Below are positions 50,134 through 58,104 of a DNA stretch of 64,000 nt, piece after piece. Every line of letters starts with the position of its first letter. Within the stretch, counting starts at the first letter, position 1. The translations under genes and the position numbers were made by a program. This stretch comes from Brucella cytisi. GTDB taxonomy: Bacteria; Pseudomonadota; Alphaproteobacteria; Rhizobiales; Rhizobiaceae. The notes beneath the pieces were generated by a model. That model worked only from the letters and a program-made list of their open reading frames with translations, was not told the DNA's origin and did not search any database. The stretch spans positions 744,001-808,000 of the forward strand of contig JAAVLQ010000001.1 of NCBI GenBank assembly GCA_012103075.1. Direction: 5' to 3'.

Positions 50134-50224
50134 ATTCAGTCTCCAACTGGTTGTAGTGAAATGAAAACGCGTGCACGTGCGATTTGGTTCCCCTGAGAGA
50201 TTTTACAAAAGCCTTCACAAAAAC

Positions 50225-50258
50225 AGAAAACCCACGGAGGAGCGCTCGCGTGGGTTCG
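50225..50258 (-). terminator. Terminator after lactate permease
   Basis: AACCCACG (50228-50235) and CGTGGGTT (50248-50255) form an 8-bp stem, followed on the minus strand by TTTTCTGTTTTT. It lies just downstream of the permease stop at 50267. Confidence 0.8.
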
Positions 50259-50266
50259 CCTGTCGG

Positions 50267-51941
50267 TCAATGCGTGATGGCGGGTAGTGCTTCTGCCGGA
50301 ACCATAGAGGTGAATGGCGGCAGATAGGCCTGAGCCATAACCAGTAGGCCCACGAGTGCAGCAAGTGCGATTGAATGGAAGAACACATAGCGCAGGATCT
50401 TTGATTCATGCCCGTACCACTGCGTCGCGGTCGAGGCGACGACGATAGACTGTGCGTCGATCATCTTGCCCATCACGCCACCGGAGGAGTTTGCCGCCGC
50501 CATCAAGACAGGCGATAGGCCGAGCTGTTCCGCCGTGATCTTTTGCAAGCCGCCAAACAGCACATTCGACGCCGTGTCGGACCCTGTCAGTGCAACGCCA
50601 AGCCAGCCGAGCATCGCTCCAAAGAACGGATAGACCCAGCCAGTCTGCGCGAACGCAAGACCGAGGGTTGCATCGGTGCCTGAATAGCGTGTGACATAGC
50701 CAAGCGCCAGCATGGCCGAGATTGTGATCAGCGAGAAGCGAACAACATAAGCGGTCTTGCCATATTCCTTTAGAAGCCTCAGCGGATTGAAGCCGAGCAC
50801 CAGTCCGCCGACCACTGCCGAGAGCAGGATGCCCGTGCCGGTGGCCGAAAGCAGATTGAGCGTGTAGACTGCAGCTTCTGAATGCGCTTCGGCGACTACC
50901 GGCGGAACCTTGAACACCAGATTGTGCAGATAGGGGATCGGCATTTTCCAGACCCAGAGCGAGTCGAGCCATGCTCGGAATTGCGGTGTACCCCAGAGGA
51001 ACACGAATACCGATAGGATGATGAGCGGAGTCCATGCTCGGAAAACGGTTCCGGTCGAATGCTTGGGTGGGGCCGACACCGGTGTCGAATCTGCTTCTCC
51101 CTCCTTGCCGGTGGATGTCCAAATCCGTTTCGGTTGCCAGATGCGCAGGAAACCCGCCAGAGCTGCCATCGAACAGATCGCCGCGACGACGTCCACCAGC
51201 CACGGTCCATGGAAGTTGGACACCAGATATTGCGGAACGGCGAAGGCAACGCCAGCCACCAGTAGCGCAGGCCAGACTTCCAGCATGCCCTTGCGTCCCG
51301 CAAAGGCCCAAATTAGCCAGAAAGGCACAATGACGGAAAAGAACGGAAGCTGACGTCCGATCATCCCGGAGAGTTGCATAAGGTCTATCCCGGTCACGGC
51401 CGAAAGCGCGATGACAGGCGTTCCGAGCGCTCCATAGGCTACCGGGGCTGTGTTCGCGATCAGTGAAAGGCCTGCCGCCGCGGGCAGGGGAGCAAAACCG
51501 AGTCCCATCAGCATAGCAGCCGTCACCGCAACGGGAGTGCCAAAACCAGCAGCACCTTCAAAGAAGGCACCGAACGAAAAGGCGATAAGAGAAGCTGGAG
51601 GCGGCGATCCGGCGTGATGCCCGCGATAGAATCACGCAGAATGTTGAACTGGCCAGTCTGTTCGGTCAGTCGATAGAGAAATATGACGTTGAGAATGATC
51701 CAGCCGATGGGCAGAAGTCCATAGGCAGCACCGTAAACGGCGGTGGCACCGGCCATATCGGCAGGCATGCCGAAGCCGACGACTGCGATAACAAGCGCCG
51801 TCAGAAGACCAAGTATGGCTGCGGTGTGCGCTTTGATGTGGAAAAAGCCGATGCCGCCCAGCAGGACGACAATTGGCAGGGCGGCAAGCAATGTCGACCA
51901 GAACATGCTCCCCAAAGGGTCATAAACTTGATTCGGGGCAT
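50267..51941 (-). CDS. lldP: L-lactate permease family protein, frameshifted
   Basis: Polytopic inner-membrane symporter of the LctP family, importing L- or D-lactate or glycolate with protons; about 558 residues with 12-14 helices. The conserved family stretches AAGFGTPVAVTAAMLMGLGF, WLGVALTGSDTASNVLFGGL and SSGGVMGKMIDAQSIVVAS are clear. The true start is ATG 51941 with GGAGG upstream; adding one C in the GGGG run 51935-51938 gives PNQVYDPLGSMFWSTLLAA. A second missing C near 51588-51592 separates LQLLLIAFSFGAFFEG. It is isolated from any lactate dehydrogenase gene in this window. Confidence 0.92.
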
Positions 51942-52367
51942 AGGTCCTCCCTTCACGGATGTGCAGTTCCTCTCCTTGATATCGAATGCACCGTCTTAAT
52001 TTTTTCGACGGTTATGCAATGAACGGCCATCATTCTCCCGAATGACAGTTAGATTATGAAACACTAATTTATGCAGGCAGATAATTGGTAAGCTTACTTT
52101 AACTGAGCTGTCAATTCGCTGATTCTGCTATTTCGCACGAGAAAGACCTTGGTTGCTTGAAGGTGTGGCTGTCGAATAGCTCGTTTGCGACCCGGTCGAT
52201 CCCGGTCATTGATGCGAAGCTGAGCATGCTCTCTGTGCCAGTGTCAGGTTAAAGGGCAAAACATGTCCCATAATGAGCTGTTTAGTTTATTTTTTTATAA
52301 AAGTTAGAAAATAGCTCTTGCCTTAAGAATACGAATTCTCTAGGGAACTCAACGTCCGAGAGGGCCA
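51942..52367. other. Intergenic region upstream of tRNA-Pro
   Basis: About 425 AT-richer bases between the divergent lactate permease start and tRNA-Pro. It should contain both promoters. I see no coding frame or hairpin I can support. Confidence 0.4.
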
Positions 52368-52444
52368 CGGAGCGTAGCGCAGTCTGGTAGCGCACCTGAT
52401 TTGGGATCAGGGGGTCGCAGGTTCGAATCCTGCCGCTCCGACCA
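52368..52444 (+). tRNA. tRNA-Pro (anticodon TGG)
   Basis: 77-nt cloverleaf including encoded CCA. The acceptor arms CGGAGCG/CGCTCCG pair fully; the anticodon arm CCTGA-TTTGGGA-TCAGG carries TGG; GCAGG-TTCGAAT-CCTGC is the T arm. Confidence 0.97.
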
Positions 52445-52599
52445 TCTTCCCCAAGATTTGAAATGGTCGATATATGCACGCTCCGACGCAGACCGTGGCG
52501 TGCGTCTTTATCGCGTTGACATGCATTCCCGTGTAAACTATTGGCTTGGTGGATTTTCAGCACCCCGGTGGGGCAAGAGAGTAGTTCAGGGTTCTTCAA

Positions 52600-52905
52600 A
52601 TGGTTGCACGTATTTACCGTCCAGCTAAGACTGCAATGCAGTCCGGTCAGGCTAAGACAGACCAGTGGCTTTTGGAATATGAGCCGGAAAGCCCACGTAG
52701 TGTCGAGCCTTTGATGGGATATACTTCTTCCGGTGATATGAAGAGTCAGATTCGTCTGTTCTTCTCCACGCAGGAAGAAGCAGTCGATTATGCAAAGCGT
52801 AACAGCATTGCCTATCGCATTACGGAACCGAATGAGCCGAAGCGCCGCAAGGTTTCCTATTCGGACAATTTCCGTTTCGACCGGACAATGCCCCGGACGC
52901 ATTGA
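52600..52905 (+). CDS. Complex I accessory subunit, NDUFS4-like (ETC complex I subunit)
   Basis: A 101-residue protein of the NDUFS4/ETC_C1 family, an accessory subunit on the hydrophilic arm of NADH:ubiquinone oxidoreductase in alphaproteobacteria and mitochondria. It reads MVARIYRPAKTAMQSGQAKT, WLLEYEPESPRSVEPLMGY, SSGDMKSQIRLFFSTQEEAV and ends SYSDNFRFDRTMPRTH, matching the family core. ATG 52600 is the natural start. It stands alone between two tRNA genes, away from the nuo operon. The gene is intact. Confidence 0.92.
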   Translation: MVARIYRPAKTAMQSGQAKTDQWLLEYEPESPRSVEPLMGYTSSGDMKSQIRLFFSTQEEAVDYAKRNSIAYRITEPNEPKRRKVSYSDNFRFDRTMPRTH

Positions 52906-53019
52906 TTGCCTGTATGGCCTGACAATTGCTTCAGGCCGCGCGATGCGATAATTCGGCAGGGCTTTGCTGGCAAAGCCCTGCATTAATAGAAATATATTTG
53001 ATCTTTTTTCGAAAGGCGA

Positions 53020-53096
53020 GGTCCCGTAGCTCAGTTGGATAGAGCGTCAGCCTTCTAAGCTGAATGTCACAGGTTCGAATCCTGTCGGGATCGCCA
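53020..53096 (+). tRNA. tRNA-Arg (anticodon TCT)
   Basis: 77-nt cloverleaf with CCA. Acceptor GGTCCCG/CGGGATC (one G-T pair), D arm GCTC-GAGC, anticodon arm TCAGC-CTTCTAA-GCTGA with TCT, and T arm ACAGG-TTCGAAT-CCTGT. Confidence 0.97.
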
Positions 53097-53544
53097 CCCC
53101 CTCTTATTTGTCGAATGACACGATATTTGGCCTTTTTGGCCACTAATTTGCAATTGGGCAGGATTGCTGACGTTTCTCGACGATTTGCCTGCCCGGCGCG
53201 GTTTGACGATGTTTGAACACTAGGTTTTGCTGCCCTCATCATCATCTGCCCGAAAACGATTTCCGCTGAATGGCCCTCGACCTCAGGGCGGGCGTGATAA
53301 TTTTGCGGTACGAAGCGGCACCTTTCGGCCCGCGGCGCAGTCGTTGCAGCGCTATTCTGGTTTATCGCCCTGCGGCGAAGAGGCAGCCGAGGAATTCAAT
53401 CCCGGTTGTCGCACTTCGCGTCTAGCGTGGCTGGGTCCGGATCCGATTTGCATTCGGTGGGTACGTCGTATCCGCCTTTTCGCATCTACACATAATAACG
53501 AGAACGGAGAAGCAGATTCCAGATATAGACGATGCCGCGGTTAA
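53097..53544. other. Unassigned region after tRNA-Arg
   Basis: About 450 bases. The part 53227-53544 is GC-rich with an open frame of 105 codons, but its product is low-complexity, Arg/Pro-rich and has no RBS. It may be a decayed gene or the spacer often found 3' of a tRNA. No integrase gene and no direct repeat of the tRNA 3' end were seen. Confidence 0.35.
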
Positions 53545-53895
53545 TTATGAAAACGCAGGTAAGTAAGCACCTCTGGTGAAAGAAACTTCAAAAGTGTTTT
53601 TGTCGATCAATCTGGGGAGATGTTCAAGGAAGCACGTGCCAATAGCATTTTCCGGGCGATCCGGAACTGTAATGCATCGGTCAATCAACGTCGCCAAGCC
53701 AGCAAGTTGTGACGGATTTGCCGTTTTGGCATCGAATGAGGAAGCGAACATAATCATCACCGTATGCAGGCTGGCATCACCAGAACGAATATCCTCTACC
53801 AGTGTTTCATCAATAAAATCGGGGAAAAGACGCTGCAATTCCAACAGCAAATTCATTGGTTCGAAAAGTAATTCTCGCGAAGATTGAAGTGCCAT
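53545..53895 (-). CDS. Hypothetical protein, possibly DUF7674-like
   Basis: A 116-residue soluble protein from ATG 53895 (MALQSSRELLFEPMNLLLEL). The segment LFPDFIDETLVED and the late PENAIGTCFLEHLPRLID resemble small immunity-type proteins (a DUF7674-like pattern: helix, Pro-x-Phe, then N-x-Ile-x-x-x-Phe-Leu-Glu). That similarity is from memory and weak. No toxin gene adjoins it. The base composition is more AT-rich than that of the neighbours. It lies in a gene-poor accessory stretch after two tRNAs. Confidence 0.6.
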   Translation of the reverse strand: MALQSSRELLFEPMNLLLELQRLFPDFIDETLVEDIRSGDASLHTVMIMFASSFDAKTANPSQLAGLATLIDRCITVPDRPENAIGTCFLEHLPRLIDKNTFEVSFTRGAYLPAFS

Positions 53896-54448
53896 ATGAA
53901 ATATCGCCTTGTATGAATTATCTTACTCGATTAAAATCGTTCGACCGACGACGAATGAATAAAGCAAATGAACATGAAAAAAAAAACAAAAAATTGCACC
54001 TATCACGCTGATCTGTCTCGTCCTGCTTGGTTTTGGTGCTTTTATTGTTTGAACCGTAAACAAATTTTTAATTTTATTGCCTTTTTGTTTGTACTCTTTT
54101 CACATCCAACTTGCAGCGGGTTGACTTTAGGATGACGCCGACAAAGTCAGATTTCGTCCTCAGCCGGAGCCAACCCAAAGGGTATCAGTGAAAATGAAAC
54201 GATTGGTATTCACCCTTTCGGCCATTTCGAGTTCCCATGGGGCGGAACGTCGGCACCAAAAAGAAAAGCCCCGGTCCAACAAACGTGACAGCTCCAAACG
54301 ACGCGCATGTCGCAATCGCGGATTTAGTCTCCGAAGCACGTTCCTCGACGGATCGGTGAGGAAAAATGCTAAATCTCACTGTTGTTCCTTATAACTGGGC
54401 GTCTTCAGTACCAACCTCTATCTGCGCATTCCGGAGGCTCCTTGCCGA
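53896..54448. other. AT-rich gene-poor region
   Basis: About 550 bases with long A and T runs. A possible peptide of about 26 residues (ATG 53974, reading LICLVLLGFGAFIV after one A is added in the A runs near 53977-53992, stop 54050-54052) has no RBS and is not called. Short frames at 54185-54394 on both strands look like chance. Confidence 0.35.
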
Positions 54449-55118
54449 TCATTCGGTTCTGAAATCGATAGGCAACTGAAGGACAACAGGATCACCAAGC
54501 ATATCTGAGGATGGCTTGGGAAGTTGCTCAAATTCCCTCACCATCTGCAAGGCGGCCTCATCGAGGCGCGCTACACCTGAGCTCTGGCTGATTTTCGCTT
54601 CGATCAGTTTTCCGTCTCGGGCCAATTTCAGATCGACAATCGTCCGGTCCGAGGGAGTTTCGCCGTCGGCAACGATATCTTTTTAGCGAACGGGTAAGGA
54701 CCCGAATCTCAGGGGACACCAGCTCACGGAATTTACGTTGCCACTCCGCACTATCCGCCGGGTGCGAGATCTGATTATGTGTCTCGCTTTGGCGAGCTTG
54801 CCTGCCGATTTCCGCGAGTTTGGGACCGACCATGACGGCTGCCATGATAAGCAGTAGAGACGTGAATATGATGGAAGCAACTCTCTGAGATCGCCTAAAC
54901 AGCAGCCAAAGCAACCATGTTATCAAATACGGGGCTGCCAGAACCATTACGTAGGCTGACAATCTGCCCGCCACACCTGCATTCATCAATCCGGCAGTTA
55001 TGGTCCAGATAATAACTGCGCACCATATCAATATCCACGGGACCAGAATAAGCCATGCGGTAACAGGTATCCGAAATGTCCATTTATGTTTTGGTTTGCT
55101 AGATTCCGATATACTCAT
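54449..55118 (-). CDS. Polytopic protein with TonB-like C-terminal domain, frameshifted
   Basis: From ATG 55118 (MSISESSKPKHKWTFRIPVT) the protein has about four hydrophobic segments (AWLILVPWILIWCAVIIWTI, LSAYVMVLAAPYLITWLLWL, VASIIFTSLLLIMAAVMV). After removing one A from the run at 54680-54684 it continues with a TonB C-terminal fold: TIVDLKLARDGKLIEAKIS, SSGVARLDEAALQMVREFEQ, ending LQLPIDFRTE. About 222 residues. Unlike classical TonB it has several membrane helices and no long Pro-rich spacer. Its partners are unknown; no ExbB/ExbD gene is in the window. Confidence 0.75.
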
Positions 55119-55831
55119 TTCTCAATCTTCAAATATAATCCCGACCGCTAATTTTATTTCATGAGTTTTAAAATGAAAATCAGCAGAAATCAAAGGGTTA
55201 TGTGTCTTCGTGGCGCGGGATTGTCCTTGGTTTTGCAGAAGTTGTTTTGAAATTTGCTTTCCATACTATGGCAAAATCGCGAAGGGTTTTCTTAAATAAT
55301 CGCATTCAGAAAGGCAAACACAGGAGCGCCGGATGTCGAAGCCGTTGTGAGGCACGCCTTTTCCGGATGTAAATGTCATTCTTTTTGAAGGGCCCAATAT
55401 CGTGTCACTCGACGCTTATCGATTATTTCGCTAGATCGCTGTTTTGTGCAAGAAGCTGGCACAAAACAGGTCGCGAGGCGAAGACATGACGACGACACGC
55501 TCCGGATACAAGGGCGAGCGTACCGGCGATACGGTCTCATTCATCATTCGTTCGGAGGAGGTGCCCGCATAGTGCCCAGTCTCTTAGCGTATGGCGGTAT
55601 CAACTTTTCCGCGCGTCTAGGCTTCGCCGGTCAAGTTTGGTGATACGATGGTGGTATTTCGCTGCCGACGTCATACTTGTTTTAATCGGTCTGGAGCTGA
55701 CGGTCTTCACGAAGCGATAAGGCAGTAAATATCGATATCGGGCCAATTTAAGTTGCAAAAGGCCAAAAGCTCAGGCTCGATCTTGAGCATAGTGCAAAGG
55801 CCTGACAGAGGGGCGCCTTACTGCAATTGAT
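55119..55831. other. Gene-poor region of about 710 bases
   Basis: No protein-coding gene is supported. A 28-codon frame at 55486-55572 (ATG, then TTTRSGYKGERTGDTVSF) and the following 65-codon frame could be remnants. No RNA gene or clear repeat is seen. Confidence 0.35.
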
Positions 55832-56227
55832 ATGGAGGCCATCTTGAACAAGCAAATCACTGCACAATTGGCCTTGGGGCTTCTGGATTGGAACCGAAAG
55901 CATTTAGTTCAAGGCGTAGCGCTCACCGAGGCAATCATAGCCGAGAAATTCGCAATTCAGTTCCTCGTCAAGGCCAATGGGCGCGTCCATCCTGCCAATC
56001 ATACCAGTTATCTAGCCTTTTTGAATGGCTTCCGCAGTACCATCCATTCCATCGACTACGATGTGCAAGACGTTGTAGCGGAAGGAAACTCAGCCGTGCT
56101 CGCAATGACTGCCAGAGTTGTTCGTCTTGATGAAACCGTAGATCGTTTCGAAGCAATGCTGCTTTTGAAATTCGATGAAGCTGACCTTGTCACCCTCTGG
56201 CACGAAGTTTACCTGAAAACACAATAG
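55832..56227 (+). CDS. SnoaL-like / NTF2-fold protein
   Basis: A 131-residue protein with the alpha+beta cone pattern of the NTF2/SnoaL superfamily: a helical start (LALGLLDWNRKHLVQGVALT), GFRSTIHSIDYDVQDVVAEG, NSAVLAMTARVVRLDETVDR and a closing strand FDEADLVTLWHEVYLK. Family members are enzymes or ligand-binding proteins; no role can be assigned. ATG 55832 has a weak RBS; TTG 55844, preceded by GGAGG inside the frame, is a good alternative. A terminator follows. Confidence 0.75.
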   Translation: MEAILNKQITAQLALGLLDWNRKHLVQGVALTEAIIAEKFAIQFLVKANGRVHPANHTSYLAFLNGFRSTIHSIDYDVQDVVAEGNSAVLAMTARVVRLDETVDRFEAMLLLKFDEADLVTLWHEVYLKTQ

Positions 56228-56257
56228 GGCGCGGTACGAGGCTTTCAGCAAAGGCAG

Positions 56258-56284
56258 AACGCCGCGACCATTTCGCGGCGTTTC
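56258..56284 (+). terminator. Hairpin terminator after SnoaL-like gene
   Basis: AACGCCGCGA and TCGCGGCGTT form a perfect 10-bp stem with a 5-nt loop. It lies between the SnoaL-like gene and the convergent SH3 gene. Confidence 0.75.
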
Positions 56285-56304
56285 GATTTCTGTTCGGTTG
56301 TCCG

Positions 56305-56808
56305 TTATTTTCCGTGTGGGCCATCGGGAACGCGGTGCCTCATATAGACACGCGGTCGGTCGTTCCCATGCCAGCCGGGGCGGTCGCGCCAACCACGGCG
56401 ATCCCAATGTCTGTCGCGATAATAGCGACGATCACGATACCAATAGTCATCCCGATCATTGAGAGCGGAGCCTATGGCAACGCCAGCGATAAGCGGAATG
56501 CCGATCAGCGCCGCCGTTCGACCGAAATCATCAGAGTAACCACCAGATGTTCCCTCGCGAAATGCCAGATAGCGCGACGATGCCCAGCCATAGGTCGGGC
56601 CATAACTGACCTGACACCAGCCATAACCGGATGTGCAGCCGCGCACCATGACAGGCGCTCCGCTTGGGATGGAACCCAGTGTCGCATAGCGCGTTCCGGG
56701 GCCTGTTCGAATATTGAGGTTGGTGGTGGATATGGCGTTCGCCGCCTGCGCTGCGCCCGCCGCAAATACGCCCAAGGCAACAAGGGCGGCTTTGAGAGCA
56801 AGCTTCAT
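56305..56808 (-). CDS. Exported SH3-domain protein
   Basis: A 167-residue exported protein. ATG 56808 follows GGGAGAA; the signal peptide MKLALKAALVALGVFAAGAA ends near QAANA. One bacterial SH3 domain follows (STTNLNIRTGPGTRYATLGS, CTSGYGWCQVSYGPTYGWAS), then a hydrophobic stretch (ALIGIPLIAGVAIGSAL) and an Arg/Tyr/Asp-rich tail (YWYRDRRYYRDRHWDRRGW). This architecture is common in Rhizobiales envelope proteins of unknown function. The gene is intact. Confidence 0.85.
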   Translation of the reverse strand: MKLALKAALVALGVFAAGAAQAANAISTTNLNIRTGPGTRYATLGSIPSGAPVMVRGCTSGYGWCQVSYGPTYGWASSRYLAFREGTSGGYSDDFGRTAALIGIPLIAGVAIGSALNDRDDYWYRDRRYYRDRHWDRRGWRDRPGWHGNDRPRVYMRHRVPDGPHGK

Positions 56809-56904
56809 CGGAGTTCTCCCTGAACTGTCTCTATTGTCTATAAAACGATATCGGCGAATGAAGGTTCCCTTCAGGGCAGACATGCGGTGCATGTCGTACA
56901 ACAA

Positions 56905-56928
56905 AAAGCGCCGGAAAACCGGCGCTTT
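56905..56928. terminator. Hairpin terminator after the glycine-zipper lipoprotein gene
   Basis: AAAGCGCCGG and CCGGCGCTTT form a perfect 10-bp stem with loop AAAA, followed by TTTTT on the minus strand. It ends the lipoprotein transcript (stop 56954). Confidence 0.85.
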
Positions 56929-56953
56929 CGATGATCATTGCGGATTATAGGAA

Positions 56954-57202
56954 CTATCGTCTGCAGCGAGCCACATACATACGGCCATGACGGTCGCGAT
57001 ATTGGCAATTGCCATTGCGCAGTTCACGCACCAGAAGGCCGCCCAATGCGCCTGCACCTGCGCCGATCAGCGCGCCACGTCCGCCACCAGCAATGCCGCC
57101 AATGATGGCACCTGCGCCGGTGCCGATGGAAATATCCTTTTCGGTGGTCGTGCAGCCCGTTATTGCGAGCAAGGCCACCAACCCAAGCGCCATTTTCCGC
57201 AT
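56954..57202 (-). CDS. Glycine-zipper (17 kDa antigen-like) lipoprotein
   Basis: An 82-residue lipoprotein. MRKMALGLVALLAITGC has a lipobox with the acylated Cys at residue 17. It is followed by a glycine-zipper membrane segment (GTGAGAIIGGIAGGGRGALI, GAGAGALGGLL) and a basic end (CQYRDRHGRMYVARCRR). It is likely anchored in the outer membrane; the precise role is unknown. ATG 57202 follows GGAGGAGAC. The gene is intact. Confidence 0.85.
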   Translation of the reverse strand: MRKMALGLVALLAITGCTTTEKDISIGTGAGAIIGGIAGGGRGALIGAGAGALGGLLVRELRNGNCQYRDRHGRMYVARCRR

Positions 57203-57311
57203 CCCTGTCTCCTCCTGAGAAATATCAGACTAAGCTTAAACGATTGATTTCGTGTTCGGTTGCGTCGCAACCAGCAGGTCTGCGCGAAAAATATAGCAGA
57301 CCGAAACCGCG

Positions 57312-57401
57312 TTAGTGGCGACGATGGCGAAGGATGACTGCGATGGCCAACCCAGCCAGTCCGAACGCGATAACGCCTTGCAGAATAAAAACCCAGTTCA
57401 T
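57312..57401 (-). CDS. Tiny single-pass membrane protein (29 residues)
   Basis: From ATG 57401 the frame encodes MNWVFILQGVIAFGLAGLAI then AVILRHRRH: one membrane helix with a basic C-terminal end, hence probably with a cytosolic C-terminus. A GGGGA motif lies about 10 bases upstream. It is far below usual ORF cut-offs. The idea that it is a real gene rests on the clean helix-plus-basic-tail pattern only. Confidence 0.45.
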   Translation of the reverse strand: MNWVFILQGVIAFGLAGLAIAVILRHRRH

Positions 57402-57713
57402 CACGGTCTTAGTCCCCTAACACTTACCTCATTGAGAGGCACGCACGAATTTGGATTCTACCTAGCGCATTTTAGTCGGATGGGAAACGCAAGATATTGG
57501 CTTTGAGCTGGTGCGCATCCTGAAAAGTGCGAAGCGCCTACGCAGGAGATCAGTTCAATGGACTGATCTCTGATCCTGTTTCGATTGGACATGATACGGA
57601 CTGATAAAGACTAATTGTATGAAATCATTAAATTTATTTAATGGGGGCATTCAGTTGGCATTCACATTGGCTGGTGCTTTTTCCTCTCATCGAATGAAAC
57701 AAAGGAAGCCGAT
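57402..57713. other. Intergenic region upstream of RcnB-like gene
   Basis: About 310 bases holding the third, truncated repeat copy (57513-57540) and a hairpin at 57546-57570. No gene is seen. Confidence 0.4.
57513..57570. repeat. Palindromic repeat copy 3 (partial) with adjoining hairpin
   Basis: GCGCATCCTGAAAAGTG at 57513-57529 is identical to the start of copy 1, but the second arm is missing. Directly after it, GAGATCAGT (57546-57554) and ACTGATCTC (57562-57570) form a perfect 9-bp stem with a 7-nt loop. Confidence 0.55.
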
Positions 57714-58052
57714 ATGAAGCCGATCATTATTGCTCTTACTGCCTTTTCGTTTCTCGCTGCTCCTGCTGCGGTGGCCCAACCGTATCCGTCGCAACACGGC
57801 AAGCCGTCTCACAGCCAGATGCACAAGGGCGGTCCGAAATATGATGCGCGTAAATATGACAACCGCCGTCACCAGAGCTGGAAGAAGGGCAACCGCTTGC
57901 CGCCAAACTACCGCGGCCGCGTCGTGAACAACTATTCTGGCTACAAGCTGCGCAAGCCGCCGCGCGGCTATCACTGGGTCAAGGTCAACAACGATTATAT
58001 GTTGATAGGCATAGCAACTGGCATCATTTCGTCCATCGTGGCGGGCCGGTAA
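57714..58052 (+). CDS. RcnB family periplasmic protein
   Basis: A 112-residue exported protein. Signal peptide MKPIIIALTAFSFLAAPAAV is cleaved near AQPYPS. A His/Lys/Asn-rich linker (SQHGKPSHSQMHKGGPKYDA) leads to the RcnB domain: SWKKGNRLPPNYRGRVVNNY, YKLRKPPRGYHWVKVNNDYM and LIGIATGIISSI. RcnB proteins modulate nickel/cobalt homeostasis in E. coli; the role here is unproven. ATG 57714 follows AAAGGAAG. The gene is intact. Confidence 0.88.
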   Translation: MKPIIIALTAFSFLAAPAAVAQPYPSQHGKPSHSQMHKGGPKYDARKYDNRRHQSWKKGNRLPPNYRGRVVNNYSGYKLRKPPRGYHWVKVNNDYMLIGIATGIISSIVAGR

Positions 58053-58104
58053 ATAATCTGCATAAGAAAGGCGGCCATTGGCTGCCTTTTCCATGTCTGC
58101 AATG

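Noticed and set aside
52368..53096. Possible integrated element between or at the two tRNA genes
   Set aside because: Only the NDUFS4-like housekeeping gene lies between them, with no integrase and no duplicated tRNA end.
53974..54052. Possible 26-residue membrane peptide
   Set aside because: Needs an indel repair in the adjacent A runs and has no RBS; too weak to call.
55486..55643. Short frames MTTTRSGYKGERTG and the following frame
   Set aside because: Short, interrupted and without family resemblance; left as unexplained intergenic sequence.
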